From Aphelenchoides besseyi (lineage: Eukaryota; Nematoda; Chromadorea; Rhabditida; Aphelenchoididae): 64,000 bases of DNA. The position numbers were made by a program, and so were the translations under genes. The number at the start of each line of letters is the position of its first letter. The first letter of the stretch is position 1. The notes under the pieces are model-generated. The model made no database searches and had not been told where the DNA came from. It worked only from the letters and a program-made list of their open reading frames with translations. The stretch lies in NCBI GenBank assembly GCA_024699855.1, contig JAMPIQ010000001.1, positions 2,108,001 through 2,172,000 of the forward strand, given 5' to 3'. Of this stretch, positions 12,958 through 23,669 are shown piece by piece.

Positions 12958-13868
12958 GTTTTATTTCCTTTTATCGTAACATCAACAATATTAACAACAA
13001 GAAGAAGTCATTATCGCTGGTGAGTGGCGAATGATGTACGCAATAGATCCCATTGCGGCGTTTTTGCAACGTCCATCCATTTGACTGAATTGCCGACCAT
13101 CGCTTTAAAGTCATCGGAGTAGCGCGTTCTCGGGCGTCCACGTGGTCTTTTGCCGTTAGGTTCCCATCGAATCAGTTGAGAGTCCCATCGGTTTTCGCTT
13201 TCTCTTTGCATGACTTTCTGCACGTAGTTTCATTTGCGCAATCTCGCGGCCACCACGACGTCATTAAGCCCAGTTTGTTGTCGGACCCACGTGCTGGTCC
13301 GCTTTCAACCGCTCACGACTACTGCTCACAAACAAGCGAACACCAATGGCAATCAAGAGACGTTTCTTCCAACAAGTCATCGTCCCGACACTACTCTACG
13401 GTAGCGAAACATGGGCGTTAACAAAAACGACCGAAACTCGTCTTGCCCGGTGCCAACGCGCAATGGAACGGCGATTCCTGAATATCCGACTCGCCGACAA
13501 GCGACCAAGCGGCGCCAATTCTTCTTCCAATTTCTCGGTTGTGGTCTCGCGGGAACGTGATCTGCTGGCCGAGGTAGACAAATTGGTCGACCCGTTCGAC
13601 TTCTTGACCGTTGAGTTTGAGCGTGAAGTTCGGATCAAACGGCCGTTCTTCTTTCATCCATTTTTCGCGGGTCATCCATTTCATTTTATGGCCATTGATC
13701 GTGAGTCCCACTTGAGCGCATTCAGTTGCCAGGTCGTCGATCATCTTTTGGAGTGCCGCGGGCTTTGTCGAGAAAAGGACAATGTCATCCGCGTATGCTA
13801 GATAGCGCAGTGACTTTGTGCCAATTTTCATACCGCGATTGCGCCATTGGATCCGATTGATCGCGTCT

Positions 13869-13880
13869 AATTTTGGACAT
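13869..13880 (+). repeat. Right target-site duplication of the LINE
   Basis: AATTTTGGACAT, the partner of the copy at 12946. About 600 bp of unassigned sequence follows before the Tc1 element. Confidence 0.75.
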
Positions 13881-14510
13881 TGTTACAGAAACTTACTTCC
13901 GCTTTTGCGACTTCTAGCGTTTGTTGTAAACAAGCGCTCAGAAGTTTCCGCATGTTGAACACCGTCACAAATGCGAATGCCGCGATTTTGTAAAATCGCG
14001 AGTTGCCAACAAATCAGACGTCCGTTTTCTTACCTTCACTTATCCGTTGTGTTCATCGTAGCATGTTATGTCCCCAGTCGTAATTGACGGGTTATTTATT
14101 GGGTAAAAGAGAGCAAAACAAAAGTACAGGTTCAGCGCGTGGCTGAGGAGTAGTAAAGAAAACAACAACCGTTCGCTTCGTGATTTGGGCTTAAATAGTC
14201 GGCGGTGGAATAACTAAGGTGGGAAGGGCAAAATGCGAGTGCGCTCAATACACAACATAGCATAAATTTGAACTAACATTAAACGGTTTTTAAATACAAT
14301 AAGTAATCAACTTTTAATTCTGTAATTTACATATAAAACAGGTTAATCAAATGTTTAATTAAAACGGATCTTGTCTGTTTTCTCCCTTCACTTTTTCGAA
14401 TCTTAACCGCTTGCTATTTTTGCATGGCTCCCACTCACACTACTGTGAGTTTTTCACATACCTCCGTAAGCCACTCGCTCATTTGATTTACGGTTACAAA
14501 CCCTTGAATA

Positions 14511-14580
14511 CACTGTTGTACAAAACGCCTTTTTTCTTAGTTATTACTGAATGGAATTTTCTGAAATTTTACCAAATATA
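14511..14580 (+). repeat. Left terminal inverted repeat of the Tc1 element
   Basis: Imperfect inverted match to 15918-15991, starting CACTG and running through ATGGAATTTTCTGAAATTT. Confidence 0.75.
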
Positions 14581-15917
14581 AAGAGAATAGAACTGAACTT
14601 ATGTGCCAAAAATCAGTAGTTGTCATCAAATGGCAACAGAGAAATTTGTATGTTTTTATTTTGGTCTCGACAAAAGTATTGACCAGGTTGTGTTATCAGT
14701 CGATTTTTCTGTTATTTTTTGGAGGTTTGTTGTTTCATCATAAGTTTAAATAATTTTAATATGTTTAGGACAATTTACAATGATTCCAGAAAAAAGCGAA
14801 CTGAAATTTTACGCATGTTCAACGAAAACTCGACGATAGGCGAAATCGCGCGTAAGAAGGAAGTAACACGGTTTACTGTGCGAAAGATCGTCCAAAATAC
14901 ACTGCTGAAGCCAATGGCACGTCTACAAGTAATTTCCAATCGGACAATTCGTCAAATGAAGCGAGAAATTTGAACTTCTGTTCAACATAGCGAGAGAGTG
15001 ACTTCTACGACGATCAAAAACAAACTCAATTTGACTGTTTCTTGTCGAACTATTCGCCGGGCATTAAACACCAACGACTCGTCGTACAAACTTGCCAACA
15101 AAGTACTCTCGCTCAAGAAGTCTCACTTGGTTGCACGTCAAAAGCTTGCCATCCGGCATCTGGAACTGAAATCCGCTTTTCATCTTGGATATTCACTGAT
15201 AAAAACGCTTTACGTTGGATGATCCTGATTCTATGGTTTCGTGGGGAGTTGGAGACAGTTCTTTAAGGAAAATTAAGCGTCAACAAGGAGGCGAAGGAGT
15301 GATGGCCTTTGGGGCAATTTGCTCGACGGTCAGATGTTGATTAAGGTCTATGCAACCATGCTCAAAAATTGAGTTTACTGACTCTCGCTTTATTTCTTGA
15401 TTATTGATGATCGATACAATTCCACGCAGTACCGCAAAGACCTACAGAAGACATACCGTGGTGCAAGCAGCAAATGGAAAGAAAGTCGTGAACTTGGCAA
15501 TAGGACAACTGCAGTGTTCACAAAGCAAAGATCTTCATGGATTATCTCAGGCGCCAAAACATACTACTATCGAATGGCCGGCTTGCTCACCCGATATTTC
15601 CATAATCAAGAACATTTGGCCCGTGCTTTCGGAGATGGTTTACGCCGAAGGTCAATTCACCGGAACAACAAATTTGGCGGCAAAGATTGTGGACTGTGCG
15701 CATCATATCGAACCAAATACTATCAAAGCTTCACTTAACAATCCACAACCGTTTGATCAAGATCAAACAGTTGAAAGGTGGTCGAATTCGCGCGTGAATC
15801 TAAGTGATCAATAGTTTTGTCCCGGTTGTTTTAGATTTCTATTTTAAAAAACGTGGTTATAGTTGTCGGATTAAAATAAAATTTGGAATTTATAAGTCTA
15901 ATGACTCACTGAATATT

Positions 15918-15991
15918 TGGTACAAATTTCAGAAAATTCCATCCAGTAATAACCGAGAAAACAGCGTGGTCAATAGTTTTGTCTAGCAGTG
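15918..15991 (-). repeat. Right terminal inverted repeat of the Tc1 element
   Basis: Imperfect inverted match to 14511-14580, ending GCAGTG at the outer edge. It holds the outer transposase site GTGGTCAATAGTTTTGTC. Confidence 0.75.
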
Positions 15992-16139
15992 CAAGAAAAC
16001 AAACGACTTTGTAAAATGCACGAGAGCGTAAAGCTCTTTAAACGCAATCTCACCACATCGTTTGAATGAGTCGTAAGAATTTTCAAGTTTGATATGTTAA
16101 TATTTATCTTCAGTAACAGTCAACTTAGGATTGAACATA

Positions 16140-16440
16140 CTGGAAGCAAAGAAAACAGGAAGAGATCGAACGTTACGAGCGTGAACTGGCCGCTTACAAA
16201 CCTCATGATGCTAATACTTCAATCAAACCAGCGATTGGTTTTAATTTTAGCGTTCGATTCAATGCTCCAACTACCACGCGCAAATTCAATTCTTCGAAAA
16301 GCATTTTTAAAGTTCATTTTTATCAGTTTTTGATAAATGAAAACGAATGCACAGTTTTGAACAAACTTCGTTGGCAATCTGTTGGAGGAGATCTTGTTTC
16401 TCGAGTCAATTGTTGCTCGAGTTTGTGTTTTAACTTCGAT
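16140..16440 (+). pseudogene. Possible HMG-box tail fragment
   Basis: The plus frame reading YWKQRKQEEIERYERELAAY resembles the end of helix 3 of an HMG box as in HMGB, SSRP1 or NHP6. No start codon or upstream HMG exon was found, and a TGA lies just before the fragment. The frame stays open for about 80 more residues without a motif, then stops inside the dispersed repeat. It may be a gene fragment or chance similarity. Confidence 0.25.
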
Positions 16441-16690
16441 CAAAATGTTTCCAACTTTTGAAATCGATCAACAATGGCAGTGAAGGTGAAATCCACTTAA
16501 GCTGTTTATGTGATGTTCATTGTTTTCAGAAGCCTTAGTTTTTATTGAATCGTGAACTTCCGCTCTCTGTAACTCTGGGCATCATCTTCGCAATTGTAGT
16601 TACCGCACTTCTTTCCGATTTTGCAATTTTGGGTGATTTCCAATGGATCGACTGTTTATTCATTGGTAGTGTAAGGTATATTGTAACAAG
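16427..16690 (+). repeat. Dispersed repeat, copy A
   Basis: Similar over about 250 bp to 40378-40610. Shared blocks include TTTAACTTCGATCAAAATGT, a TTTTCAGAAGCC segment, TTCCGCTCTCTGT, CTCTGGGCA and GTGATTTCC. I judge identity at very roughly three quarters by eye. No coding frame is conserved between the copies and no terminal repeats or poly-A are visible. Here it lies in the intergenic stretch downstream of CTDSPL2. Confidence 0.6.
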
Positions 16691-16995
16691 TTAATGCAGT
16701 CTTAAGACGGAGGTTATGTTGTTTGTGTAAACGAGGCCGAAGTTGACTAATGAGACAAGAAATAGAAACAAGAGCACTGTAACAGACGTAGAATAGTCTA
16801 TTGATTAAACACAAGGAAACAAACGCCGGGAATCAAAAATGCAAACAACGAAAAGTCTCTATAATGCGGGTATATCTAACTATAGAAGTTCTCAAACTTT
16901 CTTTTTTCGACAGTCAAGCGCCCAGCGCCCAGATGAGATAAACCGGATTGTTTTTGGAATAAGAAGCGAATTAGAACACACAGATCGAAACGTTC

Positions 16996-18232
16996 CTATT
17001 CGACAATCGTTTCCTGGAATTCATCGGCACATTGGATTATACCACGATTCAGTAGTTCATTCAAACGATAACGCTCTCGAATGTATGGACGAACATCGTC
17101 TTTCTACAAATTCAAATGTTTGAATGCTTGGAAGATGGAAATAACTTACTACTTCGTTTCTCAAACGCTCCAAGAACGGAATCAACTTCAACAGCTCATC
17201 GTCACCTTCTTCCATGAACCACGATTCGATTGGAATTCCGTTATCAATGTGGTAAGCAAAACTTTGAATCGAGTTGTCAATGATGATCGTTTTGTTCAGA
17301 TCACGGCCCAAAATGCTAAGATCCTTCACGTAAGTTCCGAGTACGAAACGACAATGTTCACGGAACAAACGATGGCGAATGAAACGATTCTGTGGATCAA
17401 GTAAGTTTACCAACGTGTCGGCGTAGATACGCTTCGATGCAGTGAACAAAATGATCTCAAAGTTCTGACTCATTCTCTCCAGAAAATGTTGTAAATGAGG
17501 ACGAACACGAACGAAAACCTAAAGTGCTGAATAGTCAACAGTCGAAAATGTTGTCACTCACTTCACAGATCTGATCGTTGAATTCAACATCAAATTTCAT
17601 TTGAGCATCCGGCAACGCTACGAGCGAACAATGAACCAACGTTTCGTCCTGAATTCACAACAACTTTCAATGACTTTGTTGATCAAGCACTCACCAAATC
17701 CAAAACAAGAGAAAACTCGTGATCGTCTGCAGATCGCACGGGCAAAGCTGGTTGTTCGAAGCGAATGTAAGGTGGTAGATTCTGAAGAACATACAATCTG
17801 CAATTCAAAGGCCATTAAAGCGAACGGGAATCGATCTTACGTATCGTTATCAAAAATTGGAAGCGATGCGATTCCGCAGTCCGAAAAGTCGATTGGCGTT
17901 CGAACCGAAGTGATCAGATCGATTTCCGTGTTCGTTGGTTCTTTGATCGTTGCAACCGTTGACACAGCTTCAACGGTCTTTTGTGTTTTGGCGGCTTTTC
18001 GATTGTGGCGTTTGAGTTGGCGGCGTGTGGCGACAATCGACGTCGAAGACTCGGCAATCTGCCCCGATGGCCGACGATTTCGCGCTGATCGCCGAAGAAC
18101 TCCAGGTCGCATTGGCACTCGATTGCCATTTCGTTCTTCGGGCGGCAAACGTCCCGCATTTCGATGTGAAGCGACCAGCGCCATCTGAATTCCGAACAAT
18201 GAAGTGGCTTCGTATTTCGTAATCACGGTCAT
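16996..18232 (-). CDS. CTDSPL2: CTD small-phosphatase-like protein, CTDSPL2 (SCP4) type
   Basis: A nuclear FCP/SCP-family phosphatase of the HAD superfamily that acts on phospho-Ser/Thr proteins. Exons are 18232-17841, 17797-17695, 17648-17562, 17518-17150 and 17103-16996, giving 352 residues. The catalytic DxDxT is in [67 protein letters not shown] and [20 protein letters not shown] follow closely the vertebrate CTDSPL2 core, and the end, [17 protein letters not shown], is also conserved. The first ~130 residues are Arg/Thr-rich, poorly conserved and likely disordered. The start was chosen as the ATG at 18232. The 780 bp upstream hold no supported gene. Confidence 0.94.
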
Positions 18233-18239
18233 TCAAATC

Positions 18240-19013
18240 CATTTAAACATTTGCAGCCGCCACTCCTAACACCCTCTTGTTGCAAAGCCCTCCTCAATTA
18301 GAAAGAAATACCGCTCGTTGGGCACTAATTAATCTCTCGCTTGTTTCCCGCCAAACAGTGATCAGAGAATGTTGAAATGTTGTGAACTGTGACGACTGTT
18401 CAGCTCACAAGTTCTAATAGCATTAGTAGCTATTCCCAAGATTTCAACGAGGACTCTTAACATCAAGTCGATAAGCGTTCAAAAAGCTCAGAAAAAGTTG
18501 GGATCGAAAAAAGCAGAGTACAAAACGCGGGCAGAACAAATTGGGAGGGAAAAACGGAGGCGACGCTTTTTGGCAAAAACGCACGACCACAAAAATTGAA
18601 GCAAAACCTTCCATCCCAAAGCGCATTTCGACGGAAGATTCTTTCACGCTTTTTCGGCCACAAACGCGAACTTGAAAACGCCGTCGATGCGAGGTGAGAG
18701 TTGCAAAAATTGCGCTCCGACGGCAAAAACGAAAGAGCGTAGAGCGTAAAAACGCTTTCGCCCGCAACACAGCGACGGAATAACGAGACCGACTCGACGT
18801 TTCGCAAAAAGACGTCTCTCCCGCTCACGTTTCGCTTCCAAAACACGCGAATTGAGCAGTCAGAGCCTGTGGGCGCTTTCGGAGAGTCGTTTTTATTGGT
18901 CGAAAAGCGAGAGTATGGAGGAAAAATAACAAAAAACGAGTGGAGTCGTTTCGGGAACAAAAATCGATTGATTTAAAGATGAAAAATTAACTGCACAGTA
19001 CGGTCCCGACTTT
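18240..19013. other. Intergenic region upstream of CTDSPL2
   Basis: A long minus-strand open frame (18960-18463) runs through here, but it is rich in Phe/Arg/Ser with no motif and two other frames are open over the same bases. I read it as compositional. Promoter function for CTDSPL2 is inferred from position only. Confidence 0.4.
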
Positions 19014-19481
19014 TTATACGCCTCGACGTTTCTTCGGTGGTTGAACGTTAGCTGCTGAAGTGCTCTGGTTACTCGAACGACGAACACCCAAACGACTGTC
19101 CGTTGATGTGGAAGCCGGTTCGGTTTGATTGTCTTCGAAGGACATCTGAATAGCCATCTGATCGTTGAAACGGTCGGATTCTTACTTTTGAAATGCTGTG
19201 TTCTTGGCCCGTCGTCCTGTTTCCATAATTTTGTCTCATATGATACAGCAAAAGTGGAGTTTTGTCATTTCTGAACGTCTTCTCGTCGTCTCGTACTTCG
19301 ACGTCAATGATGCGCATGAAATCAACGGTATCTGATTTCTAAACAAAGCCAATGAAACGATCAGAAACGGTTGTCTTACCTGTGGTAGTCGTTCACGATT
19401 AACTGTAGTGAAAACCTTCGAATTTCGCGTCGGCAAGTTCTTTAAGTACTCCAACGTGGCTGTGATATCAACATGCGACAT
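19014..19481 (-). CDS. Small conserved-looking protein of unknown function with basic C-terminus
   Basis: Not recognised. Exons are 19481-19380, 19338-19186 and 19145-19014, giving 128 residues. The first two exons encode a compact domain (VDITATLEYLKNLPTRNSKV, SDTVDFMRIIDVEVRDD, TPLLLYHMRQNYGNR). The third is Ser/Thr-rich and ends PPKKRRGV, a plausible nuclear localisation signal. It lies 127 bp downstream of the anamorsin stop on the same strand, a spacing compatible with a nematode operon. No catalytic motif is seen. Confidence 0.7.
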
Positions 19482-19608
19482 ACTTTGAAAGCAATTAGCA
19501 TCTTAATTGGAAAGCAAAAAGTACAGCATGGTCGAGAAACCACAATTAACTATTCAATCAAATGTAATTCAAAGTTTCTTCACAACATAAGATTCAGATA
19601 CAAGGTTA

Positions 19609-20297
19609 TTAGAAATCATCCACGTCGGCCAATTTAACGGTCTCTCCGGGCTTAAACGGTGGCATACCCAAATACGGACAAGTGGAACATCGAAAAGCAT
19701 CACCCAACGAACAGTTTCCACAGCTGGACTTAACTGGAGCTGCGGCCACACGCTCTTCTTCTTCAAGCTGTGCTAAACCACAGGTGCAGTTCTTACACGC
19801 CCGTTTCTTCTTTTCACCGGTTTCCGTCCCACACGCTACAAATACTTGCACATTAAAAACACGAACTTCAACAAACCCAAATCCGAAGCAGTTGGCCGTT
19901 GAAAATCTTCGGCAGTTAACAACGAATCCTCGTTGATAATATCTCCATCATCCAAGGCGTCCAAGTTGATTGCCCCATTCTTCTGTGCATCTAAAAACAA
20001 ATAAACAATAGAAAAAGGAGTAAAGAGAGTACCCTTGACTGCAACACGATCAACACACGTCAATTTGGTCGCTTCGTTGATTCCCAGCTCCTCGAGAGTG
20101 GCGCCGTCGTTTTCCAATACTTTCGAATCCAACGAGAACTCGGGATTAACAGCTTGTACCTTCGACTGAAAAATTCGATTAGCTTAATCGAAAACCCGAG
20201 CAACCTTCAGCTCAGCTAATGTTGTCTTTGGAGTCACATTCAAAAGTGCCATCATTGTTTCTACGTCGCCCTTGATGCAATTGACAAACAACTTCAT
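19609..20297 (-). CDS. CIAPIN1: Anamorsin/CIAPIN1 Fe-S protein with an N-terminal ubiquitin-like domain
   Basis: This is the electron-transfer partner of NDOR1 in cytosolic iron-sulfur protein assembly. Exons are 20297-20205, 20165-20033, 19990-19877 and 19835-19609, giving 188 residues. The C-terminal half is a clear CIAPIN1 domain: [18 protein letters not shown], then the Cys cluster [20 protein letters not shown], then the twin CX2C motif [20 protein letters not shown] and [10 protein letters not shown]. The usual N-terminus is a methyltransferase-like domain of about 150 residues. Here it is replaced by ~75 residues with ubiquitin-like pattern: [50 protein letters not shown]. The domain boundary falls at the exon 2/3 junction. 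Confidence 0.92.
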
Positions 20298-20780
20298 TTT
20301 GAGTAACTTAAATCTCTAAAATCACTCAATTAGACAATCAAAGCACGAAACAAAAGATAAGTATTATAGAAATTTTCTACAATTGAAGCTTCTGCATCAG
20401 TATCAAGAGTCGTAATAAAAAAGAACGTAAACAATAAACGTCCAAAGTTCTCGAAAGTTGACTGGTGGCTTGAAACGAAATGCCAACATGCGATTAGAAG
20501 TCAAAAGTAACAGTGGATTGATGATGGATATCTGCTTAAATCCTATTTAGTACTCTCCTTCTTCTTTCAATCACAAGACCGACGGTTCTTAAAAACGAAA
20601 TGCCTTTTATTTGACAAACAACAGACGACCCTTAGACAAAGTAATGCTTAGTGAGAATAAGAGGATTGAATTGATAGTTAGAGTATAAAACGTCCAAATA
20701 AAATAATACCAGCAGTTAAAAGATGAAAGAACAAAACCGTGTACATGGAAAATACTATTATGAAAACGCTGTAATGTCCA

Positions 20781-21912
20781 TTATGTTTCCGTAGACTTGG
20801 CATTTGACAACGGTGCTTCTAATCCAACAGTGTCAACTAAAAAAACAAAGTAATCACAGTGCAAATAAGCAAGAACTTACCATCTTGTTGTTCAGCGGCT
20901 TTCAATAGGGTTCCATCGTTCTCTTTCTTTTGGTTTTCTTCTTCAATTTTCACACGATCACCGGGTTGTGCTTTGTCGGGAAGCGGAAGATTGAGATCCT
21001 CAATGTCTAAAGAACTGTAAGTGAGAAATGAAGAGAAGTTTGGACTTACGAGAAGATGATTTCGTGGTGGTTGCTGGTTTGGCAGGTAGGACCGGTGGAG
21101 CTTCTTCTTTGACTTCATGTTGCCCGTCGACCAATGCTCCCAAATTTGAGCTCGCTGGGGTTACGGGCTTTCCATTTGCATTCTCCAATTTTCGAATCAA
21201 TTCATCTTTCAAAATCAAGTCCCGACGTAGTGCATCGACGGTCTCGTTCAGTTTGATTACAATCGCTTCTTGACCGACTCCAACAGTCTCCATGGCGGTC
21301 ATGTTGTGTTTTTGAGCTTCCTATAAACTCGCAAAGTTAAGACACTCGAAAAGAAAACCAACCAACGCAGCAGACAGTTCGCTGTTCTTCGACTTCAACG
21401 TCTTCAAGTCGCCGTCTATTTGAGTTTTCTCTTTTTTGGCGCTTTGAGCGTCTTCATTTGCCTGTTTCAAGTTTGTTGCACACTCTGAAGTTCATTTAAT
21501 GCGAAAATCTTGTAAGCGAAATACCTTCTAGTTGACGATTCATAGTGATTTTGGATTCTTTACATCCCGCCTCCAATGATTTCAATTCCTCCAATCGCAC
21601 GTTGATTTCTAAAATCGAAAAATCAACTCAAAGATGATCGCAAACGAATACCGAGAAGCTCGTTCTTGAGTTTTGTGGAGTAGTCCGCCTGATTTCGAAG
21701 TTCGTATTTCAAGTTTGCCACGTCGTTTGAGGCGGAAATGTAGAGATAGAAGGTCGAGAATACGACGACAAGCGCCACCAGAATGCCGAAGAAGATGACG
21801 TTTCGCGAGAAACCGTTGCCATTTCTGAAAACTCGAAATCTTTGATTTCCAAACACCAACGAACTCACCGTCCACCAAGACGACGGTAATTGTTCGACGT
21901 CGAAAGATCCAT
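20781..21912 (-). CDS. Type II membrane coiled-coil protein, GOLM1/CASC4 (GOLM2)-like
   Basis: Seven exons (21912-21869, 21824-21652, 21608-21525, 21484-21363, 21320-21050, 21006-20881, 20836-20781) give 291 residues. A short cytosolic N-terminus (MDLSTSNNYRRLGGR) precedes one transmembrane anchor (VIFFGILVALVVVFSTFYLY). A Glu/Lys/Leu-rich coiled coil of ~120 residues follows (VRLEELKSLEAGCKESK, LKTLKSKNSELSAALEAQK). The C-terminal tail is acidic and proline-containing (EEAPPVLPAKPATTTKSS, NLPLPDKAQPGDRVKIEEE). Topology and coiled coil match GOLM1/CASC4-type Golgi proteins, so a cis-Golgi location is inferred. Sequence identity is too low to name the orthologue. A 5' leader exon ending in a donor at ~22256 and an acceptor at ~21975 suggest a 5'-UTR intron. 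Confidence 0.7.
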
Positions 21913-22763
21913 CTCTTGAGATTGATCTTCAACGTCCGTTTCAGCGGTTACTTTTGGCCAGTAAATTCTGAACCTGAACACACACACACTTTAATGCTAA
22001 TCCGCAGCACGTCAATCGAAACAAAACGCGGAAACTGGCCGCCACGTCTCGGCAACATGCAAAGCGATTAAGTAAGCGAATTGAACTGTTTTTCCTGCTC
22101 AGTAAAATAAGCTCCAAACAGAAACAATTCAACAAAGTCGACGGCTTTTCACTGACCAACCACGTCGACAGCTAAGTGCGCGTTTCGACCGGCACCGACG
22201 ACCAACGGGCTCGTCGGTTTTCGACGAATTCCGCAGCTGAGGAAAGAGACTCACCTTGAGGTCCGCATGAAAGGGCTTTTGGTTTTGTAATTTGCACTCT
22301 AAATCGAGTGAAAGCATTCAGAACAAAGACTGTACATGATGTTAAATACACTGTTCATTGTCGTTTAAATGTTAGATCGCATTTTCGGCAGATGAAGAGT
22401 GAGTTCATTATCATTTACTTTCATTCTATTTTGGTTTCTACGCTATTAATGGTTGTAATAGTGAACTGCATTTTAATTGCTGTTAGTTTTTGGTCTTTCA
22501 CGAGAATCGTTTAGCTAGTGAATACAGTTGTTTTACTTGCATCTTTGTATACAATCAAGAAACTTAGTGTGATTCACCAAGAACTGCTAATAATGGTCAT
22601 CAACTTGTACGCTAATAATCAACAATTGTACAAAAACATCTTATTTTAGAACAGATAGTAATTGTCGTCATAATCACAAGCCACGTTTGGAAGTTGATTT
22701 AAAATCTTAATCGAATAAGCGCTTAATAGCGTTCACAGTTTAAGCTCAGAGTTTTAGTAGCGT

Positions 22764-23669
22764 TCAAAAAGAATGTTTTTTCCTTTTAATCATCTTCTCG
22801 GATGCAAATACCTTTTTTGCAGTTATTTCCATCATCACTGTTCCTAAAACCAAAAAACGATAAAGCAGCCTATGGATTCAAAAACTAACCATTGGCTATA
22901 AATGGCTGTCCTTTGATGTTGACTGGTTGTCCTTTAATGAACTTGTCCGTAAATTCCGACTCTAGTTCCAATTTGAGTTGCATTTTAAACTTTCCATCAG
23001 AAACAACCAAAACTTGCTGGTAACTGCATTTTTATAAAACTCTTTGGTTGCCGTAATTTTCACATAAACATCGTCCACAACTAAGTGTTCAGTTCGAGAA
23101 TAAGATACAGAATTGACAACTCACCAACAAACTGACTCAACTGATTATCAACATTTTTGAGCTTAATCGTCTTGTACGCTATCTTCTCGTAGTCCACAAC
23201 GCCCACTTTTTCGATAAAAGTGTTCGGATTATATTTCAATTCCACTGACATCAGTCCACTGGTCGACGAAAACTGCGATGCAACTTTTGAAACACTGACT
23301 TTCTGATGTAAAAGACTTGCAAAAGTCTGGATTGAAAGTCTCAAACGTTTATTTACATCGTATTTCCTTGAACGTTTCTCACAAAATTCTTTCGCTAAGT
23401 TGCCAAATGCCACGAAGTTAAGGAATGACGTACCGTTTGTTAAGTTCACATTGTAGTACGGTTTTGCCGATCCAGTCAGATTCAAATTCGATGAAGTTGT
23501 CATGACAAACAGCTGCACTTCCGTATCTTGTTAGCAAACCTTCAAATCCTTCATACTGTCATCAGTTGACAATTGCGAGATGTCTAAAAAAGCTCATTAG
23601 TCTCAAAACAAGAAGTCAAGTTCTTGTTGCTACTTACACACGCGATAACTCACCCATTGAATTGTCCAT
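22764..23669 (-). CDS. Unrecognised protein, possible OB-fold-like segment
   Basis: Starts at ATG 23669 (MDNS) and ends at TGA 22764-22766 (KRKKHSF). The body exon (23518-23090) reads KPYYNVNLTNGTSFLNFVAF, LRLSIQTFASLLHQKVSVSK and IAYKTIKLKNVDNQLSQFV, with DDVYVKITATKEFYKN and MQLKLELESEFTDKFIKGQP in the next pieces. The pattern of short strands loosely recalls RPA-type OB folds, but I cannot support that firmly. An in-frame TAA near 23540 is avoided only if a 27-bp intron (GTTTGC...GTGCAG) is removed, and a later junction needs a 35-bp intron. The gene is real-looking; its exact structure is uncertain. Confidence 0.5.

Larger units (their letters stand above)
12946..13884 (-). mobile_element. 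RTE-like LINE fragment, 5'-truncated, internally inverted, flanked by target-site duplication
   Basis: A non-LTR retrotransposon remnant on the minus strand. Reading down from ~13865 it shows the end of the fingers/palm (LDAINRIQWRNRGM), the catalytic LAYADDIVLFS, then VYLGQQITFPRD and GRRIGAAW. The next stretch, ~13275-13503, encodes the following RT segment (LTNKRTPMAIKRRFFQQ, LLYGSETWALTKTTETRL, QRAMERRFLNI) but on the plus strand, so it is inverted. The C-terminal tail (NRWDSQLIRW, GKRPRGRPRTRYSDDFKAM) is again on the minus strand at 13223-13011. The same 12-mer, AATTTTGGACAT, flanks both ends (12946-12957 and 13869-13880), which marks the insertion. The endonuclease domain is absent. The element is dead. 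Confidence 0.88.
14511..15991 (+). mobile_element. Tc1-type DNA transposon with IR/DR-like ends, inactive
   Basis: An element of about 1.48 kb. The left end, CACTGTTGTACAAAAC at 14511, mirrors the right end, GTTTTGTCTAGCAGTG, at 15976-15991. Similarity continues inward for ~65 bp (TTATTACTGAATGGAATTTT on the left). The left flank is TA; the right flank is CA, a degraded TA. A second, inner copy of the core site (GACAAAAGTATTGACC at ~14669 and its inverse at ~15805) sits ~150-170 bp inside each end, as in IR/DR Tc1 elements. The transposase on the plus strand has a helix-turn-helix N-terminus (EIARKKEVTRFTVRKIVQ), a second DNA-binding segment (SCRTIRRALN) and a C-terminal catalytic segment (EWPACSPDISIIKNIWPVLS). 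It is broken by a TGA at ~14971 and several frameshifts. Confidence 0.88.

Noticed and set aside
18463..18960. 165-codon minus-strand ORF
   Set aside because: Phe/Arg/Ser-rich text without motifs; other frames are open over the same bases; it sits in the upstream flank of CTDSPL2.
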